Assembly (NCBI GenBank): GCA_951812645.1
Contig: CATOSM010000001.1
Coordinates: 1,529,560 to 1,593,559, forward strand
Origin: an uncultured Candidatus Nitrosopumilus sp.
Lineage (GTDB): Archaea; Thermoproteota; Nitrososphaeria; Nitrososphaerales; Nitrosopumilaceae
Direction of reading: 5' to 3'
DNA length: 64,000 bases
Part shown: positions 15,870 to 25,985 of the stretch, in pieces
Layout of the letters: each line of letters starts with the position of its first letter
Numbering within the stretch: position 1 is the stretch's first letter
Notes under the pieces: generated by a model
Database searches by the model: none
Told to the model about the DNA's origin: nothing
Seen by the model: the letters and a program-made list of their open reading frames with translations, nothing else
Position numbers and translations under genes: made by a program

Positions 15870-16997
15870 ATGGAAGAAAATATTTGGAAACCAAAAAAAC
15901 TTTGGAAATTTGGATTGTTTTTAGGTGCAGGAGCGTCTGTTTGTGTCAATAAACCAACTACAAAACAATTCAAAGAGAACATGGTTAATTATTCTCCCGG
16001 ATCACAAGACGAAGAAATATTACAATCATTTCTTCAAATGTATGAATTCAAAGATATTGAATATGTTCTACAAGCAATAAAGGACATCAAAAATTTTTCT
16101 GAAAGCAATGGCGGAAAATACTTGAAAAAGATGCAAGAAAATAACAAACTAACGTTTAATTTGCTTAATAATCGATTCTCGGAATTTTCTAAGAAAATTA
16201 ATTCAATTGAGAAAGTATTGGTAAAGAAAATCTTTGATGAGTATCATTGGAAAAAGAATGACTCAGAAATACTTCAAGATGTCCATTATGAAATCATGAA
16301 TTATCTTACTCGTTTAGGAACACTGGCAGTATTTACAACAAATTATGATAATGCAATTGAAGAATTGTGTGAAGAGCACTATGAAGAATTCAGATTGATT
16401 GACGGATTTGTACGTAATCCCTCAGATAGAAATTTCAGTATTTGGGAAGGAGACTTTTCTGACAAGGAAAACAGAAATCCTGCTAGAAACAACATAAGAT
16501 ATTACAAATTACACGGTTCACTTAATTGGAAACATCACGTTATTCATGGAATAGTTAAAACGAACGAAGAATCAATTTCCCTTGATTCAAAATTTACTGA
16601 AAACGTATTGATATTTCCCACATTGTCTCCTAAATTAGAAGAAAAGGCAGAACCTTTCAAGACATTGATATCTGAATTTAGAAAAAGACTCTTTGAATTA
16701 GATTCATGTATTGTTATAGGGTTTTCTTTTCGAGATAGCATGAGTCAAATCTTTAAAGATTTTCTAATGGACAAAGGATCTTTGGTCATAGTTTCTCCTT
16801 CAGGCTATGAGGATTTTATGAAAAATGTTGCTCACATTGAGAAACCAAAACAAATCAAGAAAAAAGTAATTTGTGTGGAAAGATTATTTGATTCAGAAGT
16901 GGATTTGCACTTTATTCAAACAGAAGTATCTCCAAGAAATGGTTTTACTATTGTGAAGCAATTGATGAAAGTGTATGGAAAAATATACAATGATTGA
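15870..16997 (+). CDS. SIR2-like NADase-type defence protein
   Basis: About 375 aa. Rossmann-type SIR2 motifs are in order: FLGAGAS (about residue 17), FTTNYDNAIEE (about 154), YYKLHGSLNW (about 212) and CIVIGFSFRDSMSQIF (about 280). This is the SIR2_2-like class found alone or with partners in anti-phage systems, where NAD depletion kills the infected cell. The ATG at 15870 is preferred to an upstream TTG at 15858. No Argonaute or helicase partner is adjacent, so it appears as a stand-alone gene. Confidence 0.8.
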   Translation: MEENIWKPKKLWKFGLFLGAGASVCVNKPTTKQFKENMVNYSPGSQDEEILQSFLQMYEFKDIEYVLQAIKDIKNFSESNGGKYLKKMQENNKLTFNLLNNRFSEFSKKINSIEKVLVKKIFDEYHWKKNDSEILQDVHYEIMNYLTRLGTLAVFTTNYDNAIEELCEEHYEEFRLIDGFVRNPSDRNFSIWEGDFSDKENRNPARNNIRYYKLHGSLNWKHHVIHGIVKTNEESISLDSKFTENVLIFPTLSPKLEEKAEPFKTLISEFRKRLFELDSCIVIGFSFRDSMSQIFKDFLMDKGSLVIVSPSGYEDFMKNVAHIEKPKQIKKKVICVERLFDSEVDLHFIQTEVSPRNGFTIVKQLMKVYGKIYND

Positions 16998-17349
16998 AGA
17001 TTTCATTTAAAAAGATCAAGGTTACAATAGATATGAATTTGACATTATCTCATATAATTTGTCTCTGCAAACAAAATAGTTTTAGTTGATTGAGGAAAAG
17101 TGAGAAGAGATTTTAATTTTTTACATGATAGATTTCCATTAGTATAATTTGAACATATTATGAGGGGATCAAATATGATTTGAATCTAAGTAAAAATATA
17201 GAATATAGATTAACAGAAACCTAATTCAACAACTCAATATCAGTTTCCAATTCCTTTAGGCCTTGCAACCATTCAATATTTTTTTGCATCTTTCTGGTTT
17301 TGCAGATCTAAGATGGTTTATAGATCTGTCGGTTGTTTGAATTAAAAAA
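16998..17349. other. Non-coding interval
   Basis: Only short fragments are open. A minus-strand piece of about 30 codons (MQKNIEWLQGLKELETDIEL, ending TAG near 17221) has no upstream extension and may be a relic. No RNA or repeat recognised. Confidence 0.3.
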
Positions 17350-17487
17350 TTAGTCTTCACGTACGAACCTTACAAAATTTGGACAGTCCGTATGTGTGAC
17401 CTGACATCCTATACCATGACCTCTACCATCTTGGCTTTGAAAATGATCAATACATTCATGCGTACATGCAGCACATGGTTCAAACAT
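17350..17487 (-). CDS. 45-aa Cys/His-rich peptide
   Basis: Reads MFEPCAACTHECIDHF then a Gly-rich turn, GCQVTHTDCPNF and a charged end. Cys5, Cys8 and Cys12 plus later Cys28 and Cys35 with several His suggest a compact zinc-binding fold. This kind of small protein recurs in Nitrosopumilus-like genomes. It starts at an ATG and is too short for most gene finders. Confidence 0.55.
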   Translation of the reverse strand: MFEPCAACTHECIDHFQSQDGRGHGIGCQVTHTDCPNFVRFVRED

Positions 17488-17541
17488 AATTTTATAAAAA
17501 AATTAATATTTATTTAATTTTATAATGGCAGAACATTTCAT

Positions 17542-17763
17542 TCATTGACTAACATGAGATTCTTCTAGTTCAGGGAACTGTGCTTGTTTTAGTCCAATAT
17601 CATTTTGTAATTTTCTAATTTGTAATGCTTGTTCATATGCATTCTTATGATCACGATCGAATTTGGCTTTTTTATAGTTTATCCAAGATTGTTGTAATTC
17701 ATTCCAAATCTTGTCTATATCCATACCAGACTTTGTTTGGATGGGCTTATCGAACTTGATCAT
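17542..17763 (-). CDS. Small coiled-coil protein
   Basis: About 73 aa from the ATG at 17763 (MIKFDKPIQ); the open frame extends to 17796 with another Met. It is highly helical and charged (IDKIWNELQQSWINYKKAKF, KNAYEQALQIRKLQ). No domain recognised. It lies downstream of the TPR gene on the same strand and could be in its operon (gap 75 bases). Confidence 0.55.
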   Translation of the reverse strand: MIKFDKPIQTKSGMDIDKIWNELQQSWINYKKAKFDRDHKNAYEQALQIRKLQNDIGLKQAQFPELEESHVSQ

Positions 17764-17838
17764 GATTTGAATATAGAAATCAATATTCCATATCAAATGT
17801 AAAAATTGATTAAGTAACGCGTCAAAAAAATAATTTTA

Positions 17839-18309
17839 CTAGACAGAATTTTTTAATGTAACAGCAGTTTTTTTATTAATCAAGGCAATTTTGTTTTGAT
17901 TTTCAAATTGCAGTACTTTATCAAAATGCCATATAGCATCATCATACATACCTAATTCACCTAAAACAAGTCCTTTATTGAGTAAAGAAGATACAGAACT
18001 AGGTTCAATCTTTAAAGATTCATCATAGCAAAAAATTGCATTTAGACAATCCTCCATTGCATGGTATGCTATTCCCTTGTTTAGCCAAGCATTATAACTA
18101 TGGGAGTCTAGTTTCAATGCTTTATCATAGCATGGAATTGCCTGTTCAAATTTTTCTAGATATCCCAAAGTAACACCCTTGTCAATCAACACATTAACGT
18201 TAAAGGGATCTTTTTTCAATACTGCATCAAAATATTCTAGTGCATCCTCAAAATTTTCATTCTCACATAAATTGTAAGTATGATTTAGCAGTTCAGTGAG
18301 ATCATTCAT
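17839..18309 (-). CDS. Tetratricopeptide repeat protein
   Basis: 156 aa made almost entirely of four TPR units of 34 residues, each with the A-x-x-x-Y/F-D-x-A-L pattern (for example ALEYFDAVLKKDPFN, AIPCYDKALKLDSHS, AIFCYDESLKIEPSS, AIWHFDKVLQFENQN). A protein-protein interaction scaffold; the partner is unknown. No signal peptide. Confidence 0.85.
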   Translation of the reverse strand: MNDLTELLNHTYNLCENENFEDALEYFDAVLKKDPFNVNVLIDKGVTLGYLEKFEQAIPCYDKALKLDSHSYNAWLNKGIAYHAMEDCLNAIFCYDESLKIEPSSVSSLLNKGLVLGELGMYDDAIWHFDKVLQFENQNKIALINKKTAVTLKNSV

Positions 18310-18346
18310 ATCTTATTCAAGAGAAACTAACAGAATAATATTTCTG

Positions 18347-19137
18347 CTAATTGATTGTATTTATAAAATTGCTAAATTCTTTTCTTGCAGTAGCAGGGAT
18401 TTCTCCACTTACAGACATAGGAAACTTAAATCGCTTCCTAATTGTATTTACAAAATCTTCCTGTCCTCGCGGATAAAGTTGGTGTTTAAACTGCCATAAA
18501 AAACCATTATTTTCTTCGATGAATTTTCTATGGGCCTCCATCCATCTGCCTGCAAAAACTGGAACTATTCCCAGATGAACACACATTCTAGTTTTTATTG
18601 CAATTTCTGTGATGGGTGTAAGAGATAGGGTATTTTTTACTTCCACGCCGATTGTAAGATTTTTCCATTTGTGACGTGCTATAATATCTAAACTGTGTTT
18701 GGAAATGGTCCATGATTTGCCATTAAACTCTCTAGCGTCCCTGTCTCTCAACATTTCAAAATTTTGAGCACGTAATTCTGTTTTTACCAGATCATGCAGA
18801 TGAGTACCAAGCATATCTGTGACTTTTTTTGAGGCATACTTTTCAATCCAAGATGCATAACTAGTTACTTTTTTGTGGATTTTTTGCCGGAATTCTTTAT
18901 CGTCAAATTCGTTTAAAAAATAAAATTTTGAAATGCCAACCTTTTCAATCGGATATTTTACAGAACATAGTTTTCCAATTTTTTCCAATTTGTTTAACGA
19001 GTTTTGTATCTGTCTTGGGGTATAGTGCTGCACCAACATTACTTCAATTGCAGTTTCGTGTCGGGGGTTACTTTTGGCCTATTTGAAGAATCATGGAATA
19101 TGGACAATACTTTTTCTTCAATTTTTCGCAATACCAT
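18347..19137 (-). pseudogene. PD-(D/E)XK-like nuclease with winged-helix N terminus, frameshifted
   Basis: The main frame (18347-19039) gives 230 aa: wHTH (PRQIQNSLNKLEKIGKLCSV) then a nuclease-like core with SLDIIARHKWKNLTIGVEVKNT, whose D and E-x-K fit a PD-(D/E)XK site. Upstream of the annotated Met the same frame stays coding (NPRHETAIEVM) but hits TAG, while the real start appears to be the ATG at 19137 in another frame (MVLRKIEEKVLSIF). A single-base indel in the TTTT run at 19072-19075 would join the two. It could be a true mutation or an assembly error; an internal start at 19039 may still give protein. Confidence 0.6.
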
Positions 19138-19246
19138 CTTGCTTTTTATTTAAAATTTAATTTTTCGCAAAAACGGACCAAATTCTAACCCAAAACCACC
19201 CTTTTGCGTTGTGCTAGACCTCGATTTTCCACATCTATGATCAAGG

Positions 19247-19281
19247 TACAGTAAGATCAAAGATCTTATTACAGTAGGATC
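19247..19281. promoter_or_regulatory. Operator-like repeats before toxin-antitoxin pair
   Basis: TAAGATC-AAA-GATCTTA is a perfect 7-bp dyad at 19252-19268. The 12-mer TACAGTARGATC is repeated directly at 19247-19258 and 19270-19281. The site is 28 bases before the ATG of the winged-helix gene, as expected for autoregulation by an AbiEi-like antitoxin. Confidence 0.55.
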
Positions 19282-19308
19282 CCTGATCTGACTAGGAGTT
19301 GATCAGAG

Positions 19309-19905
19309 ATGACGGAGTTTAAAACAAAAGAAGAGAACATGCAATTGCGATACATGTTGGAAAATCCTGCATTTACCCAAAGGCAGATGTCTAGGGATAC
19401 TGGCATCAAGCATGGGGCAAGAATTAGCAATTTTGTAAGATGGCTGGAAAATTACAAATTCGTTAAAAAAACAATAGACCCAAAAGGAAAGGCAATTTAC
19501 CAGATTCCATCCAGACAGGCATTACTAACTTTCTATAATCGCTTTAGGGACATGCAGGATGAAAAAATAGGTACTTTCACCATAGGACCCAACCCAGATT
19601 TTACAATGAAGCATCTCAGCAAAAACGGTGCAATAATGTGTTTAACAAGTGCACTGAGGTTCTACGATGATTACTCAAGAGATCCTGAATTGCATGCATA
19701 TGTAGAGAATCCAACGTTACTCGAAGAAGTTAAGGCATCAGAAGGAGAAGTAAAGGTTCATCTATACTGGTACAAATATCCTGATGACTCAAGAGTGGAA
19801 AATGACATTCGCATAACATCCCCAATTAGAACAATCATGGATCTCTATTGCAACAACATGGCATATTTGGGTGAAAGACTAATTCCACGGATATGGCATC
19901 CATGA
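19309..19905 (+). CDS. Winged-helix antitoxin-like protein
   Basis: 198 aa. An N-terminal winged helix (FTQRQMSRDTGIKHGARISNFVRWLENY, about residues 20-47) precedes an alpha/beta domain that ends ITSPIRTIMDLYCNN. This is similar in arrangement to AbiEi-type transcriptional antitoxins. It overlaps the next gene, a nucleotidyltransferase, by 13 bases, the organisation of type IV nucleotidyltransferase toxin-antitoxin systems. Confidence 0.65.
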   Translation: MTEFKTKEENMQLRYMLENPAFTQRQMSRDTGIKHGARISNFVRWLENYKFVKKTIDPKGKAIYQIPSRQALLTFYNRFRDMQDEKIGTFTIGPNPDFTMKHLSKNGAIMCLTSALRFYDDYSRDPELHAYVENPTLLEEVKASEGEVKVHLYWYKYPDDSRVENDIRITSPIRTIMDLYCNNMAYLGERLIPRIWHP

Positions 19906-20630
19906 GTTATGACGATTATGATACAGAATTTACGGATGTAAGTTTTGAGGAATTGAGAAGATTTCTAAAATGGATGAATGAGAAAAAGGGAATATATCCC
20001 ATAATCATTGGAGGGTGGGCAGTTTACGCATACAAGCAAGCATTGGGATCCAAAGACATTGACGTTGTAATGCCAACAGACAAGGATCACAATGAAATGC
20101 TATTACAAGAATATTTTCCGGCTAATGGTTATGATGTAAAAAAAGACAAATATTTCAATCCCAAGTATTACGTAAAAGAGGTAGAGGACAAAGGAAGGAC
20201 AAAAGAGATTATTGTTGATGTGTTTATTGGTGAATTCTCAAAAGAAGACGAAGAAGGATTTGGAATAAAATTCCATTGGGAAAAAGTTCTGCAGTATCAG
20301 GAATTAAAAGAAATAGAAGGACTTTCATTATATGTTCCCAAGCGTGAGCTGTTAATACTTTTGAAGGTGATAGCATCGCTGGAGCGAACTTCAAAATTTG
20401 ATAAAACAGGAGATGGTGCCATTCCGTCTAAAATTTGGAAGGATTACCATGACATTGCAATAATAATTTCATTAAAGAATTTGGACACGAAACTATTGAG
20501 AAAATTTCTGGAAGAATCAAATGTTCAACAATATACAGACAGATTTCTCATAAAATACAAAACAGAATACTCTAGAATTTTAGATGATTTGGATATGTCA
20601 TACCAAGATATTGAAGAATGTTTCAATTGA
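19893..20630 (+). CDS. Nucleotidyltransferase-fold toxin
   Basis: 245 aa. The active site IIIGGWAVYAYKQALGSKDIDVVMP (GG-W-A-x-Y and GS-x2-D-x-D) defines a minimal nucleotidyltransferase of the AbiEii/MenT superfamily, with a third acidic position in EIIVDVFIGEF. Such toxins add nucleotides to tRNA ends or other targets. It overlaps the antitoxin-like gene by 13 bases. It lies 7 bases from the convergent AIPR gene end. Confidence 0.75.
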   Translation: MASMSYDDYDTEFTDVSFEELRRFLKWMNEKKGIYPIIIGGWAVYAYKQALGSKDIDVVMPTDKDHNEMLLQEYFPANGYDVKKDKYFNPKYYVKEVEDKGRTKEIIVDVFIGEFSKEDEEGFGIKFHWEKVLQYQELKEIEGLSLYVPKRELLILLKVIASLERTSKFDKTGDGAIPSKIWKDYHDIAIIISLKNLDTKLLRKFLEESNVQQYTDRFLIKYKTEYSRILDDLDMSYQDIEECFN

Positions 20631-20636
20631 GAAAGA

Positions 20637-22359
20637 TTAAGCAGATTCAAACATGGTTTTGATTTCTTTAAACCTGTCTTTTTTACGTTTCATTATATTT
20701 TTTAGAATTCTCTTGGATTCTAGATTCCAGACATGGCTTGCAAAGAAATTATGCAATGTCATAATATCTCGTCCTTCTTCATCCTGTCGTATGTGAACAG
20801 TCTGATCGAAGAATTGATTCAATATTTCATCAGACAACTTCAATAATTTTTCATTGACTTCAAAGTTTTCAAAATAAGGATCTAGTATTTTTGGTTCTTT
20901 CTTCAATTCAATCTTTTTATTCAGAACGTAATCAGTCAGCGCTTGAAAATAAGTAGTAACAAAGAGCAATCTCGCATATTTTTTTTCATCCATGTTAGCC
21001 TTTTTACTTCCATAATGGAATTTCTTTTCACAGTAAGTTTTCACTAAATATGGGTACAGGAGTAACCGGTAATCATCTTCAATTTCACCTTCTGAGAAAA
21101 TCCTAGTGTATTCAGAGCCACCGGGCATGTATTTGCTTATGCTACCATACGGCTTTGCAGGATTTTGTTCTATTGCAGCAGCCATAGATTGAATAGCATC
21201 ATTGGCAGGAATTACCTTGTCCTTTTTATCAACAAGATATTTGTTTAGAGTCTCATCGCCACGAAAATGTTCTTTTTCTTGTTTAGATTTGGCAATCCAG
21301 GCACCTGCCTGTTGTTCATAATAGTAGCCAAGTTTTGTAGACAATTGTCCGGCGATTATGTTATGGAATCTTTCCAGAGATATTAGATCCCTTCCTTTTA
21401 CAGCATTTTGTGAGTTTCTATATTTTGTAATGTTATTTCTTGTGGTTCTTCCATCTTCTTTGATAATCGTAATCTGAATATTTCCATGAATGTTTGGATC
21501 ACCTCTTACAACATCAGATATTGTTGTAGATGTCTGAGCACCATTAACAATTTGTGGTGCAACTAATCTAATTTTTGCATCTTCTAACAATTGAAAATCC
21601 TTTACTACGATGGTTATGCCATTATTGTAATAAAAGACCTCTTCAGGTTCATCCAACAAAGATTTCCTTAATTGCTTATTCACCTTAGTTTTAACAGGCA
21701 AGAATTTTCTAATATTGGATTCAAAGATGTATTTGTTGCTTCTATTCACTAAATGACCTAATTCAGACAGAGAGATTACGCCGATAAGAGTTTTATCAAA
21801 TTCTAAAGATGTTTCTAAAGTTATTGTTTCATTTTTGTCATCACATGGTTCCGTAATTTCATTCCACAATTTTTGAATAATTTGGTCCAGACCAAAAACA
21901 CGAAAATTTTCTGAATCCTCATATGTGACCTTTTGATCTGTAACATAGATAATTTCCCATTCCCAGTCTTTTCTTTGTATGTCTATTAGTGCATCTCGGA
22001 TACGACCCTACAGAAAGTTCATTGGGATTTGTTTTAAGAAATGGTTCTATTTTTGATTTAAAGGCCTGCAAGTCATCCATACTGTGAGATTTTCCAAATT
22101 TTGTCTGAAAAATCCTGAAAAAGTTCATTTCAGAGCCACGAATTTCTAAAATGGCATCTATTCCTTTATCATTTGGGCCGTCTAAGATTCCATTTTCAGC
22201 ATCATCTTCAGTTGCGTGAAAGACTTCGGTTAGTATCCATTTTAGAAATAATCTTCCTTTTTCAACAGAATTTTCAGCCTTGGAAACTTCATTTTCTAGA
22301 CCTTGCTTCACACTTTCAATAAAATTTTCTGAAGGTAATCTGAATTCATTAGTTGACAA
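20637..22359 (-). pseudogene. AIPR-family abortive infection protein, frameshifted
   Basis: Two frames make one gene of about 573 aa. The N-terminal 118 residues (22359 to about 22008) contain NDKGIDAILEIRG and FFRIFQTKFGKS, the start of the AIPR nuclease-like region. The rest continues in another frame as RIRDALIDIQRKDWEWEII, then the AIPR core LVAPQIVNGAQTSTTI and NITKYRNSQNAVKGRDL. Removing one C from the CCC run at 22006-22008 restores the frame. AIPR proteins act in phage resistance. True inactivation or a base-calling error are both possible. Confidence 0.8.
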
Positions 22360-22539
22360 CTTTACACCATTATATTATTACCAATTTAAGAATGATCATT
22401 ATTTTCTTTGAAAAAATGAAAATGAGATTTACTTGTAATAACATATGAAGTCATTCTGCGTGAGCATCATAGAAATCTGCTTATGTTCATTCAGTAAAAA
22501 CACTAACTAATTAAATAAAATTATAGATAATCATAACAT

Positions 22540-24053
22540 ATGACAAACAAAGAAGAGAATCTAGATTATAAGAAGAGTACAAAGTCAAAAGTGTTAATTG
22601 AAAATGGGATTTACTTCCTGGGTTTTATTCATGCTTACATAATGCCAAAAAATTCTTTGAAACTTCCAAATCACTTTTTGATGAAAAGAATTATCTATCT
22701 TCCATTCCAATAGCCACGATTTCTATGGAGGAATCCATGAAAGGACTGGAACTGCTAACAAAATTTCGGCGCAATCAGGTTATCACGGTTGATGATTGGA
22801 AGGATCTGACTAATCACAAACACAAACTCACTCATGTAATGGAAGACGCAATAGAAGATCTAAAAAAATCTTCTGAGGAAGATATTGCAAAAGCAAGGGA
22901 TGAAGTTTCAAAAACAGGCCAACAAAATAGAGATGTTAGTGTGGAAAGCATCATAAAGAATTTACAAAACAAATCTGGCATACATTCCCATTTTCAAGAA
23001 CTTAGGGAGGGATGTTTCTATTCTGATTGGGACAAACTTCGTGGTAAATGGATTATTTTTGACGAATTGTCTACAGAAATGCAAGAGGCATTGGCCTTTT
23101 TTGTTTATGCAGAAGCACAAACTAATCTTAATTTGTTAAAAATGGGAATTGAAAGATACATTAACAGATTGCGGGAAACTGAACAACTACTAAAAAAATT
23201 ACCATATTCCTCATATGAAGAACTCAGATCTCCTGAAAACTGGGAAAGCAATAATCTTCCTTTTACCATACAAAGTAAGGTAGATCAAATTAGATTTGAT
23301 AAAGGATTCAAAGTGATGAAGCAGTTCATTGAGGAAAAATCATTTGAGTTTTTGTCATTCGGTGTATTTCGTAAAACTATGCTTGAATATCTGAAAGTAA
23401 CTACAAAGCAAGAAGATGAACAATGGTTTCCTCATCCTATGATAAAAGCGATGATGATGGCAATGTCGTTAGCTAAGGAGAAAGGAAAAGAAGGAGAAAA
23501 TGTGGCTGCGTTATCAACCGATGAAAATCAAACATATGAAGGAAAACCAATTATGATGTTTAATGTTATTGCTACTATGAAATCAGGAATATGTGAAATT
23601 ATCAATATAACGGATTTATCTCATCCCGAAGTTAAATTTACACAGGATATGATAGAAAAAATCATTCGGACTGAAACTATCCTTGAAAGAGAACAGGGAA
23701 AAGACATTACTTTTAGCGTTTCAATTGAGGCCATGAATGCAATTGGAATTAAAACAAAGATGATTAGGATGGCTGAAATTCCTGATGCAATCAGAATGAC
23801 AAAAGAGATGATGAAGGATGGACATTTTCAAGGTGTACCAAAAGAAACTCGAGAACAAATTTTGGCGATAAGAGGGAGTGAGGAGTGGGGTGATCTAGAC
23901 ACCATAGTGAGAACAATGATTATTTCAGGATATGGTATGAAAAAATATCCAGAATATAACAGTCATGTAACTCCTGCAGAGAAATATAGGAAATTCAAAA
24001 TTAGGCAGTCTATTCTTTTTGCATTGGAAAAGCCCTATTTACAAACTGCCTAA
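22540..24053 (+). pseudogene. AbiV-like protein with N-terminal frameshift
   Basis: The long frame from ATG 22725 gives 442 aa, but the same frame is open back to 22602 and encodes LHNAKKFFETSKSLFDEKNY then ISMEESMKGLELL, a typical AbiV/HEPN-like N terminus (NA-x2-F ... EE-x2-K). No start codon exists in that part. ATG 22540 opens a different frame, so a one-base indel between about 22602 and 22640 splits the gene. The C-terminal 300 residues are of unknown fold. Translation from 22725 would lack the first AbiV helix. Confidence 0.6.
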
Positions 24054-24181
24054 ACAATATCATGATGAAACAGAATAAGAATATTATGAATGTCATAATA
24101 CATTTGTGATGTACATTTTCTAGAATTTCATTAAGCATTCTGAATGGAAAATAGAATAAGGAGAATAACTATTGATTTAGA

Positions 24182-24901
24182 ATGGTAAAACAAAAACCAG
24201 GCCCTGCTACATTAGATGATGTAATTGCAAAAATGGGATTGACAGTTTATAGATTAACAATTATTGATGAAACAATCGATAGATTAGGCCGTGAAATTAA
24301 TTCAATTAGATTAGAACCAAGCAACATAGTTGTTAATCCTAAAACAAATAGATCAAGAATTAGACCTGAAGCATTAAGGCGAATTAATGAAATTTCCTTT
24401 GAGTCAGAGATTTTATTTCAATCATTAGTAGTCAATCTTTACAGTTTTTATGAAATTTTAGACCAATTACCTGATGACAACGTAATTGTTAACAAGATTA
24501 ATGAATCCATGAGTCCATGTTTACGTGGATTAAAAAATAAACGTGATGTAATTAGCAAGTGGAGAAATTGGATTGCTGCACATGGGAAATTATGGGGTAC
24601 AGAATTGCTCGGACCATTAGATATTACACATAGGCCTCAAAAATTTCAAAAGACCGTCTATCTTTTAACAAAATATGCTTGCATGTATGGGTATGTAATA
24701 ACGGATAATTTAATTTCTAACCGTGTACGTGGAAATAGAAAACTTCACGCTAAATGGAAATCTGATGAAGTGTTAGAAACTAAAGATTATTTCCAACAAC
24801 TTAAACGTTCTAAACAAGTGAAGAAAATAGTAAAAGAAAATCTTAAGAAAAAGAAAGGCTTAGTAGTAAAACCTAGATTTGTAAGAAGTGAAATTAACTA
24901 G
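24182..24901 (+). CDS. HEPN-like protein (RNxxxxH motif)
   Basis: 239 aa, all-helical by appearance. RNWIAAHG (about residues 129-136) fits the catalytic R-polar-x4-6-H motif of HEPN ribonucleases, after a long helix with FQSLVVNLYSFYEILDQL. The C-terminal 60 residues are very basic (KKIVKENLKKKKGLVVKPRF), suggesting RNA binding. No adjacent MNT antitoxin is seen. HEPN assignment rests on the motif and helical context only. Confidence 0.5.
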   Translation: MVKQKPGPATLDDVIAKMGLTVYRLTIIDETIDRLGREINSIRLEPSNIVVNPKTNRSRIRPEALRRINEISFESEILFQSLVVNLYSFYEILDQLPDDNVIVNKINESMSPCLRGLKNKRDVISKWRNWIAAHGKLWGTELLGPLDITHRPQKFQKTVYLLTKYACMYGYVITDNLISNRVRGNRKLHAKWKSDEVLETKDYFQQLKRSKQVKKIVKENLKKKKGLVVKPRFVRSEIN

Positions 24902-25307
24902 CATTAAGGAATTCAAAATCTTAGTTCTACACTCATACATTCAATTCCATTTATAATCTAAATCTCTAAGAGATAGAATCACAGATTAACAGCAACAGAT
25001 ACAAAAATCTTTTGAGGTTGGTAAATTAATTCCTTTTGAGAATCCTGCTCCAATGATATAAACGGTATTTGTCATTTTATAAATTTCTTCAAAGTTGAAA
25101 TTAAACTTGTTCTATCAATAGCATTATTCAACAATATTTTTGTTAGTTTTTTTGCATTGTTTCCAAGAATAAATAATTTGCCAAACATACAATACAAGAT
25201 AACCTATACTAACGCACTAAATGTAATTATAAATGAGATCATGACTTGTTCTGAAGATAAATGTCTGAAGTATCAATCTCAAAATTTTGGGTTTTATTCA
25301 AAAATAA
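24902..25307. other. Non-coding interval
   Basis: AT-rich stretch. The only long frame (61 codons near 25157) overlaps the end of the convergent antitoxin-like gene and looks random. No RNA or repeat seen. Confidence 0.3.
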
Positions 25308-25586
25308 TCACAATGGGGTTGACTCTTGCCATACTTTCTTGAGTTTTGCATCGGAGGAAAATATCCAAACAACTGCACGATCCTTGGTAAATATTATTTT
25401 GTTTGATTTTTCCAGATAATTCAAAATTCTGTTAAATGTCTGGGTCTGTATGGTTCTGGGCAGTGCTCTCTGCAAGGCACTTTTTGATGCAAAGTCGTGA
25501 TGTTTTTTTAAAATGTCTTCTACCATCTCAATGCTGGCCAAACGTGGGTCATGGCCTTTTTCCATAACATTACTCATAATTAACAA
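25308..25586 (-). CDS. Antitoxin-like winged-helix protein
   Basis: 92 aa. SASKSALQRALPRTIQTQTFNRILNYLEKSNKI-type helix-turn-helix (about residues 32-62) followed by a short wing and KKVWQES. It lies 60 bases downstream of the RelE-like gene on the same strand, in toxin-first order. Likely the DNA-binding antitoxin of the pair. Confidence 0.6.
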   Translation of the reverse strand: MLIMSNVMEKGHDPRLASIEMVEDILKKHHDFASKSALQRALPRTIQTQTFNRILNYLEKSNKIIFTKDRAVVWIFSSDAKLKKVWQESTPL

Positions 25587-25646
25587 TAGTACAATCTAGT
25601 ATATAACAAATTTGTATCTATCATGTTTGTTCAATAATAGGTATAA

Positions 25647-25985
25647 TCAGCTCTTGTAACCAAACCTTTTGTTGTAGTTCCCATGGTTCAATGCCTCAAG
25701 TACAAGAATTCCAATGCTGATATCATCAAAGGTCTGAATGGAATACATCAATCGCCAATAATCAACCAATTCTATTCTAAAGAGTGTCTTAATTTTGTAT
25801 TTTTTGATATAGTAAGACGGAATCTTTGCATGTGACACATGGTCTCCCAGTGCAGGATCCTTTTTGATTAGATTGATCGTATCTGTGATTGACTTGAACA
25901 GTTTGCTGTCTGAATCAAGACTTTTGTAAAATGGAACAAAGTCATCAGTTGTGCCCCTGGCTTCCAAGGGAGTTTTTGATTTCAT
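25647..25985 (-). CDS. RelE/ParE-type toxin
   Basis: 112 aa with the archaeal RelE-like C terminus LFRIELVDYWRLMYSI and VLEALNHGNYNKRFGY, which resembles the beta-sheet core of mRNA interferases (RelE superfamily). The N terminus has a helical hairpin (DSKLFKSITDTINLIKKDP). Paired with the 92-aa protein. A decayed inverted copy exists at 40207-40343. Confidence 0.7.
   Translation of the reverse strand: MKSKTPLEARGTTDDFVPFYKSLDSDSKLFKSITDTINLIKKDPALGDHVSHAKIPSYYIKKYKIKTLFRIELVDYWRLMYSIQTFDDISIGILVLEALNHGNYNKRFGYKS

Noticed and set aside
25157-25342. 61-codon ORF before the antitoxin-like gene
   Set aside because: It overlaps the end of the convergent gene and has a random-looking composition.
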